Of a DNA stretch of 20,054 bases, positions 6,568 to 12,907 are shown piece by piece; the stretch's first letter is position 1; each line of letters opens with the position of its first letter. Made by a program: the position numbers and the translations under genes. The stretch comes from Schlegelella_A sp035493195 (GTDB taxonomy: Bacteria; Pseudomonadota; Gammaproteobacteria; Burkholderiales; Burkholderiaceae_C). The stretch spans positions 1 to 20,054 of the forward strand of contig DATJIM010000146.1 in NCBI GenBank assembly GCA_035493195.1. Direction: 5' to 3'. Under the pieces are notes generated by a model. That model was not told where the DNA came from. It saw only the letters and a list, made by a program, of their open reading frames with translations, and did not search any database.

Positions 6568-7080
6568 ATGGTCAAGAAACTCAAGGAGATCGCCGACAAG
6601 AAGAGCGCCGCCGCCGGCGCGAGCCTCTTCGACAACGCGCTCGCGAGCTCGGTGCGCGAATCGGCGCAGCAGATCTGGCTCGCCGGCATGGGCGCGTTCG
6701 CCAAGGCGCAGGCCGAAGGCAAGCAGCGCTTCGAAGCACTCGTCCAGGAGGGCGCGAACCTGCAGAAGAAGACGCAGGCGGCAGCCGAAGAGCGCTTCAA
6801 CGAGGTCACGAACAGGATGACCAGCCTGGCCGACGACGCTGCGTCGCGCGCCGGCAAGCAGTGGGATCGGCTCGAGTCGATCTTCGAGGAGCGCACAGCC
6901 AAGGCGATGAAGAAGCTCGGCGTGCCGTCGGCGAAGGACATCGAGGACCTGAAGGCACGGATCGAGGAGCTGTCGGCGCAGGTCGCGCGCGGCGCTCGCT
7001 CGGCGGCACGCAAGACCGGCGCCAAGAGCACGGCGGCGCGCAAGACACCAACCAAGCGGGCGCGCAAGAGCGCTGGCTAG
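6568..7080 (+). CDS. PhaF/PhaI-like polyhydroxyalkanoate granule-associated phasin
   Basis: 170 residues, rich in Ala/Lys/Glu and almost entirely helical in character. The N-terminal half contains SVRESAQQIWLAGMGAFAKA followed by EGKQRFEALVQEG, the signature of the PhaF/PhaI phasin family that coats polyhydroxyalkanoate granules. The middle resembles a coiled coil (IEDLKARIEELSAQVARGA). The last ~30 residues are a short Arg/Lys/Ala/Thr tail resembling the histone-like DNA-binding tail of PhaF, which tethers granules to the nucleoid. A good ribosome-binding site, aggag (6557-6561), lies 6 bases before the ATG. It stands alone between a candidate promoter and a terminator. No PHA synthase gene is in the window. 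Confidence 0.87.
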   Translation: MVKKLKEIADKKSAAAGASLFDNALASSVRESAQQIWLAGMGAFAKAQAEGKQRFEALVQEGANLQKKTQAAAEERFNEVTNRMTSLADDAASRAGKQWDRLESIFEERTAKAMKKLGVPSAKDIEDLKARIEELSAQVARGARSAARKTGAKSTAARKTPTKRARKSAG

Positions 7081-7102
7081 ATCGTCGCCGCGGAGGCAAC
7101 GA

Positions 7103-7130
7103 GAGGACGCTGCGGCGTCCTCGTTTTGTT
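7103..7130 (+). terminator. Rho-independent terminator after the phasin gene
   Basis: Arms gaggacgc (7103-7110) and gcgtcctc (7115-7122) form a perfect 8-bp GC-rich stem with a tgcg loop, directly followed by gttttgtt. It sits 22 bases after the phasin stop and before the convergent yqaA-like gene, whose own 3' end is at 7136. Confidence 0.85.
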
Positions 7131-7135
7131 GGTCG

Positions 7136-7618
7136 TCAGCGCGTGAACTGATCGGGCCAGAAGAAGAGCAGCCCCGCGGTCATCACGAGGTAGCGTCCGA
7201 ACTTGCCGATCAGCATGTAGATCGTGCACGGCCAGAACGGCAGCTTCAGCCAGCCGGCGACCGCGCACAGCGGATCGCCGACGATCGGCAGCCACGACAG
7301 CAGGCACGCCTTCGCGCCGAAGCGCTCGAGCCAGCGCAGCGCGCGCGCGTTCGGCGCCTTGTGCTTCCAGTGCTCGTACGCGCGCTCGGCGCCGTAGCCC
7401 ATCCACCACGTGACGACGCCGCCGAGCGTCGCGCCGACCGTCGCCGCGCCGATCGCCGGCCAGAACATCTCCGGGTTCAGCTTGACGAGCGCGAACACCG
7501 CCGGCTCGGAGCCGAGCGGAACCAGCGTCGAGGCGATGAAGGCGATGAAGAAGACGGTCGAGAGCCCGACCTGCGGGAGCGACATCGTGGTGATGAGCCA
7601 GTCGATCCACGCATCCAT
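7136..7618 (-). CDS. yqaA: YqaA-family inner-membrane protein (VTT/DedA-related)
   Basis: 160 residues with several hydrophobic segments, starting MDAWIDWLITT. Recognisable family features are FFIAFIASTLVPLGSEPAV, the Gly-rich GAATVGATLGGVVTWWMGY, and LLSWLPIVGDPLCAVAGWLKLPFW with its conserved Pro-x-x-G-Asp and Gly-Trp. These match E. coli YqaA, a small relative of the SNARE-associated/DedA membrane proteins; the molecular role is not established. It is convergent with the phasin gene, sharing the terminator zone, and divergent from dusB. There is no Shine-Dalgarno sequence, and a GATAAT box ends only 7 bases before the start codon, so the mRNA may be leaderless. Confidence 0.88.
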   Translation of the reverse strand: MDAWIDWLITTMSLPQVGLSTVFFIAFIASTLVPLGSEPAVFALVKLNPEMFWPAIGAATVGATLGGVVTWWMGYGAERAYEHWKHKAPNARALRWLERFGAKACLLSWLPIVGDPLCAVAGWLKLPFWPCTIYMLIGKFGRYLVMTAGLLFFWPDQFTR

Positions 7619-7625
7619 CGTTTTG

Positions 7626-7631
7626 ATTATC
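7626..7631 (-). promoter_or_regulatory. Candidate -10 box for the yqaA-like gene
   Basis: GATAAT on the minus strand (5 of 6 matches to TATAAT) lies 7 bases before the ATG at 7618. No convincing -35 is visible. If used, transcription would begin at or next to the start codon. Confidence 0.4.
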
Positions 7632-7682
7632 GAGCCCGGGACCGCAGTGCCGGGCAGCGTCGGGACGCCGATCGCGCGCCGC

Positions 7683-7688
7683 TATACT
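7683..7688 (+). promoter_or_regulatory. Candidate -10 box of the dusB-fis operon
   Basis: TATACT (5 of 6 matches to TATAAT) lies 34 bases before the dusB ATG and is followed by a GC-rich stretch (gccgct) like the discriminator of growth-rate-controlled promoters. No good -35 sequence is found at the usual spacing. It is the only strong -10 match in the 104-base divergent region on this strand. Confidence 0.5.
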
Positions 7689-7722
7689 GCCGCTCCCCTT
7701 TTCAGCAGCCATCGAGCCGCCC

Positions 7723-8757
7723 ATGCGCATCGGCCACATCACGCTGGCGAATCGCCTTTTCGCCGCGCCGATGGCGGGGGTCACCGATCGTCCGTTCCGA
7801 AAGCTCTGCAAGCGGCTCGGCGCCGGCTACGCGGTGAGCGAGATGGTGACGTCGCGCAAGGACCTCTGGAACACGCTGAAGACGAGCCGCCGCGCCGACC
7901 ACGACGGCGAGGCGGCGCCGATCGCGGTGCAGATCGCCGGCACCGACGCTGCGATGATGGCCGAGGCGGCCGCGTACAACGTCGCGCGCGGCGCCCAGAT
8001 CATCGACATCAACATGGGTTGCCCGGCCAAGAAGGTGTGCAACCAGTGGGCCGGCTCGGCGCTGATGAAAGACGAGCCGCTCGCGCTCGCGATCGTCGAG
8101 GCCGTCGTCGCCCAATGCGCGCCGCACGACGTTGCGGTGACGCTCAAGATGCGCACCGGCTGGTGCGCGAGCGAGAAGAACGCGGTCCGGATCGCGCGCG
8201 CCGCCGAGGACGCCGGCATCGCCATGGTCGCGGTGCACGGGAGGACGCGCGAGCAGGGCTACAAGGGCGAAGCCGAGTACGAGACGATCGCCGCGGTCAA
8301 GCGCGCGGTCGCGATCCCCGTCGTCGCCAACGGCGACATCGACTCGCCGGCGAAAGCACGCGCCGTGTTCGAAGCGACCGGCGCCGACGCGATCATGATC
8401 GGCCGCGCCGCGCAGGGCCGGCCGTGGCTGTTCGCCGAGATCGCGCACCATCTCGCGACCGGCGAGTCGGCGCCGCCGCCGCGCGTCGCCGATGTCAGGG
8501 GGTGGCTGCTCGAGCATCTCGACGACCACTATGGCCTGTACGGCGAGTTCGCCGGCGTGCGCAGCGCGAGGAAGCACATCGGCTGGACGTTGCGCGGCCT
8601 GCCCGGAGGCGAGGCGTTCCGCGCCGAAATGAATGCCATCGAGTCGTGCGCCGCGCAGGCGCGCGCCGTCGCCGACTGGTTCGACCGCCTCGCCGATGCG
8701 ATGCCGCTGATGCCCGCCTGCGACGCGCGCGATGGCGCGTCGCCCACCCTCCACTGA
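7723..8757 (+). CDS. dusB: tRNA-dihydrouridine synthase B
   Basis: 344 residues, TIM-barrel FMN enzyme. The N-terminus LFAAPMAGVTDRPFR contacts FMN; the catalytic cysteine is C100 in NMGCPAKKVCNQWAGSAL, the same position as in E. coli DusB. VTLKMRTGW, HGRTREQGYKG, PVVANGDI and IMIGRAAQGRPW complete the FMN/phosphate-binding strands, and a helical C-terminal domain follows. It reduces a D-loop uridine of tRNA with NADPH. Thirteen bases separate it from fis, the classical dusB-fis arrangement of gamma- and betaproteobacteria. It is the first gene of a probable dusB-fis-purH transcript. Complete and unremarkable. Confidence 0.97.
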   Translation: MRIGHITLANRLFAAPMAGVTDRPFRKLCKRLGAGYAVSEMVTSRKDLWNTLKTSRRADHDGEAAPIAVQIAGTDAAMMAEAAAYNVARGAQIIDINMGCPAKKVCNQWAGSALMKDEPLALAIVEAVVAQCAPHDVAVTLKMRTGWCASEKNAVRIARAAEDAGIAMVAVHGRTREQGYKGEAEYETIAAVKRAVAIPVVANGDIDSPAKARAVFEATGADAIMIGRAAQGRPWLFAEIAHHLATGESAPPPRVADVRGWLLEHLDDHYGLYGEFAGVRSARKHIGWTLRGLPGGEAFRAEMNAIESCAAQARAVADWFDRLADAMPLMPACDARDGASPTLH

Positions 8758-8770
8758 GCGAGCGATCGCC

Positions 8771-9016
8771 ATGCCCAACAGCAACAAGAGGCACATCGAG
8801 GAGTGCGTTCGCGAGAGCCTCGAGAACTACTTCCGCGACCTGCGCGGCGTCGAGCCGACGGCGATGCACGAGATGATCATCCGCGTCGTCGAGCGGCCGC
8901 TGTTCGAGGTCGTGATGAAGGAGGCCGGCGGCAACCAGAGCCGCGCCGCCGAATGGCTCGGCATCAACCGCAACACGCTGCGGCGCAAGCTCCTCGAGCA
9001 CAAGCTCATCAAGTGA
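8771..9016 (+). CDS. fis: DNA-binding protein Fis
   Basis: 81 residues from ATG 8771 (MPNSNKRHIEECV). An upstream in-frame ATG at 8732 lies inside dusB and adds non-family residues, so it is rejected. The C-terminal helix-turn-helix (about residues 54-77, GGNQSRAAEWLGINRNTLRRKL) is the invariant Fis DNA-binding motif; the preceding helices match the dimerisation core. Fis is a nucleoid-associated protein that bends DNA and controls rRNA, tRNA and recombination sites. Betaproteobacterial Fis proteins of about 75-85 residues are shorter at the N-terminus than the 98-residue E. coli protein. Located between dusB and purH; its expression probably depends on the dusB promoter. Confidence 0.96.
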   Translation: MPNSNKRHIEECVRESLENYFRDLRGVEPTAMHEMIIRVVERPLFEVVMKEAGGNQSRAAEWLGINRNTLRRKLLEHKLIK

Positions 9017-9044
9017 GGGCGCGCGGGCGCGCCGGAGGGTCGCG

Positions 9045-10613
9045 ATGCACGCACTGATCTCGGTCTCGGACAAGACGGGCGTCGTCGAGCTGGCGCGCGC
9101 GCTCGCGACGCTCGGCGTTCGCCTCCTTTCGACCGGCGGCACCGCGAAGCTGCTCGCTGATGCCGGCGTCGCGGTCACCGAGGTCGCCGCGCACACCGGC
9201 TTTGCGGAGATGCTCGACGGCCGCGTCAAGACGCTGCATCCGAAGATCCACGGCGGACTGCTCGCGCGCCGCGACGACGTCGGCCACATGGCAGCGCTCG
9301 AGCAGCACGGAATTCCGACGATCGACCTTCTCGTCGTCAACCTCTATCCCTTCGAGGCCACGGTCGCGCGCGCCGACTGCACGCTCGCCGACGCGATCGA
9401 GAACATCGACATCGGTGGTCCGGCGATGGTCCGTTCGGCGGCGAAGAACTGGAACGACGTCGCGGTCCTGACCGATCCGCGGCAGTACTCGGGCGTCGTC
9501 GCCGAGCTGAAGCAGCACGGCGCGGTCTCGCGAGCGACCCGCTTCGCCCTGGCAGTGGCGGCGTTCGACCGCATCGCGCAGTACGACGGCGCGATCAGCG
9601 ACTACCTCTCGTCGCTCGCGGGGCCGAGCGAAGGCGTTCCCGAGCGCCGCGAGTTCCCGGCGCAGGCGAACGGCCGCTTCGTCAAGCTGCAGGACCTGCG
9701 CTACGGCGAGAACCCGCACCAGCGCGCGGCGTTCTACCGCGACCTTGCGCCGCAGCCGGGCTCGCTCGTCACGGCCAGGCAGCTGCAGGGCAAGGAGCTC
9801 TCGTACAACAACATCGCCGACGCCGACGCCGCGTGGGAGTGCGTCAAGTCGTTCGACGCGCCGGCGTGCGTCATCGTCAAGCACGCCAACCCGTGCGGCG
9901 TCGCGGTCGCGGCCGATGGCGCGAGCGCCTACGCGAACGCGTTCAAGACCGATCCGACGTCGGCGTTCGGCGGCATCATCGCCTTCAACGTCGCCGTCGA
10001 CCGCGCCGCCGCCGAGCTCGTCGCCAGGCAGTTCGTCGAGGTGCTGATCGCGCCGTCGTACAGCGCCGAGGCGCTCGCCGTCTTCGCCGCGAAGGCGAAC
10101 ACGCGCGTCCTCGAGATCGCGCTGCCCGGCGTCGGCGCCGGTCGCAACGCGCACGACCTCAAGCGCGTCGGCTCGGGTCTCTTGATCCAGACGGCCGACA
10201 ACGAAGACATCGTCGAGAGCGACCTCGAGGTCGTGACCAGGAAGGCGCCGACCGCCGGGCAGACCCGCGATCTCCTGTTCGCGTGGCAGGTCGCACGCTA
10301 CGTCAAGAGCAACGCGATCGTGTTCTGCGCGGGTGGGATGACGCTCGGCGTCGGCGCCGGCCAGATGAGCCGGATCGACTCGGCGAAGATCGCGTCGATC
10401 AAGGCCGAAGCGGCGGGGCTGTCGCTCACCGGCTCGGCGGTCGCAAGCGATGCGTTCTTCCCGTTTCGCGATGGCCTCGACGTCGTCGTCGACGCCGGCG
10501 CCGCGTGCGTGATCCAGCCGGGCGGTTCGATGCGCGACGACCAGGTGATCGCCGCTGCCGACGAGCGCGGCATCGCGATGGTCTTCACCGGCGTCCGCCA
10601 CTTCCGCCACTGA
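9045..10613 (+). CDS. purH: Bifunctional AICAR formyltransferase / IMP cyclohydrolase
   Basis: 522 residues, normal length. The N-terminal MGS-like cyclohydrolase domain (about 1-195) has ISVSDKTGVVELARAL, STGGTAKLL, FAEMLDGRVKTLHPKIHGG and ENIDIGGPAMVRSAAKN. The C-terminal transformylase domain has LRYGENPHQRAAFY, GKELSYNN and the catalytic VKHANPCGVAV (K279/H280), then GGIIAFN and the C-terminal PGGSMRDDQVIAAADERG and MVFTGVRHFRH. It catalyses the last two steps of de novo IMP synthesis. A strong ribosome-binding site, ggaggg (9034-9039), precedes the ATG by 5 bases. It is followed after 25 bases by the acyltransferase gene. Confidence 0.98.
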   Translation: MHALISVSDKTGVVELARALATLGVRLLSTGGTAKLLADAGVAVTEVAAHTGFAEMLDGRVKTLHPKIHGGLLARRDDVGHMAALEQHGIPTIDLLVVNLYPFEATVARADCTLADAIENIDIGGPAMVRSAAKNWNDVAVLTDPRQYSGVVAELKQHGAVSRATRFALAVAAFDRIAQYDGAISDYLSSLAGPSEGVPERREFPAQANGRFVKLQDLRYGENPHQRAAFYRDLAPQPGSLVTARQLQGKELSYNNIADADAAWECVKSFDAPACVIVKHANPCGVAVAADGASAYANAFKTDPTSAFGGIIAFNVAVDRAAAELVARQFVEVLIAPSYSAEALAVFAAKANTRVLEIALPGVGAGRNAHDLKRVGSGLLIQTADNEDIVESDLEVVTRKAPTAGQTRDLLFAWQVARYVKSNAIVFCAGGMTLGVGAGQMSRIDSAKIASIKAEAAGLSLTGSAVASDAFFPFRDGLDVVVDAGAACVIQPGGSMRDDQVIAAADERGIAMVFTGVRHFRH

Positions 10614-10638
10614 AGGCGCGAGCAGGCCCGCCGGCGCG

Positions 10639-11271
10639 ATGACGCTTCCCGAAGCGGCGGGTCTGGGGCTGGCGTTCATCGCCCGCCTCATCACCGGCGC
10701 GCAGGGCCACTGGCACGGCTCGACGCCGAAGGCCGAGCAGCGCATCTACTTCGCCAATCACCAGAGCCATTTCGACTGGGTGCTGATCTGGGCGGCCCTG
10801 CCGCACGACCTGCGCGCGGCGACGCGGCCGATCGCGGCGCGCGACTACTGGACGAAGACGCCGTTCAAGCACTGGCTGACGCGCGAGGTCTTCAACGCCG
10901 TCTACGTGGCGCGGCAGCGCGGCAGCGACGGCGCCGCCGCCGACGAGGACCCGCTCGAGCCACTGATGGAGGCGCTTCGCCACGGCGACTCGCTCGTCAT
11001 CTTCCCCGAGGGCACGCGCGGCAACGCCGCCGACCCGGCGCCGTTCAAGTCGGGGCTCTACGCGCTCGCGCAGGCGTTTCCCGAGGTGCCGCTGGTGCCG
11101 GCGTGGATCGACAACGTGCAGCGCGTCATGCCGAAGGGCGAGGTCGTCCCGGTGCCGATCCTGTGCACCGTCGTCTTCGGTCCGTCGATCGCGCTCGCGC
11201 CCGCCGAGGAGCGGCGTGCGTTCCTCGACCGCGCGCGCTCCGCCGTGATCGCGCTTCGCGACGTCGCGTGA
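10639..11271 (+). CDS. PlsC-type lysophospholipid acyltransferase
   Basis: 210 residues. It carries the acyltransferase HX4D motif in NHQSHFDW (H41/D46) and the substrate-binding FPEGTRG motif (F122-G128), followed by FKSGLYALAQAFPEVPLVPAWI, typical of 1-acyl-glycerol-3-phosphate acyltransferases. It would transfer an acyl chain to a lysophospholipid at the inner-membrane surface. It is shorter than E. coli PlsC (245 residues) and lacks an obvious N-terminal transmembrane helix, so it may be a specialised paralogue. Its stop overlaps the start of the CdsA-like gene (TGATG), so the two are coupled. Both active-site motifs are intact, in contrast to its partner. Confidence 0.9.
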   Translation: MTLPEAAGLGLAFIARLITGAQGHWHGSTPKAEQRIYFANHQSHFDWVLIWAALPHDLRAATRPIAARDYWTKTPFKHWLTREVFNAVYVARQRGSDGAAADEDPLEPLMEALRHGDSLVIFPEGTRGNAADPAPFKSGLYALAQAFPEVPLVPAWIDNVQRVMPKGEVVPVPILCTVVFGPSIALAPAEERRAFLDRARSAVIALRDVA

Positions 11272-12239
11272 TGGCCGACCTGCGCGCGCTCAGCGTCAGC
11301 CAGCAGGTCGGCCTGCTCTTCGTCGTCCTCTTCGGCCTGCTCGGCATCGTCACGATCGTCGCGTTCGGCAAGTCGCTGCGCGACCTCACTGCCGAGCAGA
11401 CTGCGCTGCGCGAGCGCTTCGCGCGCGAGCTGCGCGCGCTCTGGACCGCCGCGGTCGTGTTCTGGATCGCGTGGGTGTCGGGGCCGATCGGCTCGACGCT
11501 CCTGTTCGGCTTCGTCTCGTTCCTGACGCTGCGCGAGCTCGTCTCGCTCACCCACACGCGGCGCGCCGACCACAGGAGCCTGCTGCTCGCGTTCTTCGTC
11601 GTCCTGCCGCTGCAGTACGTGCTCGTCGGCATGCGGCTCATCAACGCGTTCACGGTGTTCATCCCGGTCTACGTCTTCTTCGCGATTCCGGTCATCAGCG
11701 CGCTCGCCAACGATCCGTTCCGCTTCCTCGAGCGCACCGCGAAGATCCAGTGGGGCGTCACCGTCACGGTGTACGGGCTCAGCCACGCGCCGGCGTTGCT
11801 GCTGCTCGATCTGCCGCGCTACCGCGAGCGCGGCGCGTTCCTCGTCTTCTTCCTCGTCTTCGTCGTCGTCGCCGCGCAGGTCGGCGAGGAGATCGCGTCG
11901 CGGCGGCTGCGGCGGCGTCCGGTCGCGCGCGCGATCAGCCGCTCGTTCTCGTGGCCGGCGTTCGGCGTCGGCGTCGGCGTCGCCGCGCTCGTCGGCCTGC
12001 TGCTCGACTGGATCACGCCGTTCGCTCCGCTGGCGTCGATCGCGATGGGCGCGATCGCCGGCGCAGCCGGCATGCTCGGCCAGTTCGTCATGCAGGCGTT
12101 GAAGCGCGATGCCGGCGTTCGCAGCGCGACCGGTGCGTTGTCGGTGACCGGCGCGGTCGGGCTGCTCGATCGGCTCGCACCGCTCTGCTTCGCGGCGCCC
12201 GTCTTCTTCCACGCGGTGCGCGGCTATTTCGGCATCTGA
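11271..12239 (+). CDS. CdsA/YnbB-like phosphatidate cytidylyltransferase homologue, catalytic signature degenerate
   Basis: 322 residues, polytopic membrane protein with about seven or eight hydrophobic segments. The topology, the KRD-x-GV stretch and the C-terminal LDRL..LCFAAPVFFH fit the YnbB-like (COG4589) branch of CDP-diglyceride synthases, which make CDP-diacylglycerol from phosphatidate and CTP. The family signature is badly eroded: the KD aspartate is S285, the HGG block reads T-G-A-V-G (293-297), the aspartate after LDR-x is A303, and the usual S-P-S-K-T segment reads S-R-S-F-S (223-227). Only K278-R279 and D300-R301 remain. The frame is intact and in step with the acyltransferase, so it is not simply decaying. 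It could be a non-catalytic partner or an enzyme of changed chemistry. Confidence 0.75.
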   Translation: MADLRALSVSQQVGLLFVVLFGLLGIVTIVAFGKSLRDLTAEQTALRERFARELRALWTAAVVFWIAWVSGPIGSTLLFGFVSFLTLRELVSLTHTRRADHRSLLLAFFVVLPLQYVLVGMRLINAFTVFIPVYVFFAIPVISALANDPFRFLERTAKIQWGVTVTVYGLSHAPALLLLDLPRYRERGAFLVFFLVFVVVAAQVGEEIASRRLRRRPVARAISRSFSWPAFGVGVGVAALVGLLLDWITPFAPLASIAMGAIAGAAGMLGQFVMQALKRDAGVRSATGALSVTGAVGLLDRLAPLCFAAPVFFHAVRGYFGI

Positions 12240-12287
12240 GTCCGCGCTGCGCGCGGTCGCGCGCCCGCAATCGGTTCCAATGGCGGC

Positions 12288-12836
12288 ATGCGCGTTCTCG
12301 GCATCGACCCCGGCCTCAGGACGACGGGCTTCGGCGTCGTCGACTGCGACCGCGGCCGGCTCGTCTACGTCGCGAGCGGAACGATCCGCACCGGCGCGGT
12401 CGCGCTCGCCGACCTTCCCGGGCGGCTGAAGATCATCTTCGACGGCGTGCGCGAGATCGCGGCGCGCTACACGCCGACGTGCGCTTCGGTCGAGATCGTC
12501 TTCGTCAACGTCAATCCGCAGGCGACGCTGCTGCTCGGCCAGGCGCGCGGAGCCGCGCTCTCGGCGCTGGTCGCCGGCGAGCTCGAGGTCGCCGAGTACA
12601 CCGCGCTGCAGATGAAGCGCGCGATCGTCGGCCACGGCCAGGCGAGGAAGGAACAGGTGCAACAGATGGTGATGCGCTTGCTCGCGTTGCCCGGGCCGCC
12701 GGGTCCCGACGCGGCCGACGCGCTCGGTCTCGCGATCTGCCACGCCCATGCCGCCGGCAGCTTTGCCGCGATCGCCAGGAGCGCGGCGTTGTCGCCGCGG
12801 ACGTCGGGCCGCTATCGGAGCGGCCGCACGTACTAG
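12288..12836 (+). CDS. ruvC: Crossover junction endodeoxyribonuclease RuvC
   Basis: 182 residues. RNase-H-like fold with all four acidic catalytic residues visible: D7 in LGIDPGLRTTGFGV, E69 in CASVEIVFVN, and D141/D144 in GPDAADALGLAICHAH. VGHGQARKEQVQQMV is the usual helix region. RuvC cuts Holliday junctions symmetrically in the RuvABC resolvasome. In related genomes ruvA and ruvB normally follow directly; here the next gene is an RNase II homologue, so ruvAB must lie elsewhere. No Shine-Dalgarno sequence; tccaat (12276-12281) ends 6 bases before the ATG. Confidence 0.97.
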   Translation: MRVLGIDPGLRTTGFGVVDCDRGRLVYVASGTIRTGAVALADLPGRLKIIFDGVREIAARYTPTCASVEIVFVNVNPQATLLLGQARGAALSALVAGELEVAEYTALQMKRAIVGHGQARKEQVQQMVMRLLALPGPPGPDAADALGLAICHAHAAGSFAAIARSAALSPRTSGRYRSGRTY

Positions 12837-12907
12837 CCCAATAGTGCGCACGCGGCGGTGCCCCGTGCGGCCGTCGGGCAAGGCCCTCAGGCGACAATCG
12901 GCGCCCC

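Noticed and set aside
8732..8770. N-terminal extension of Fis from an upstream ATG
   Set aside because: It overlaps the end of dusB and adds 13 residues without Fis character; ATG 8771 gives a normal-length Fis.
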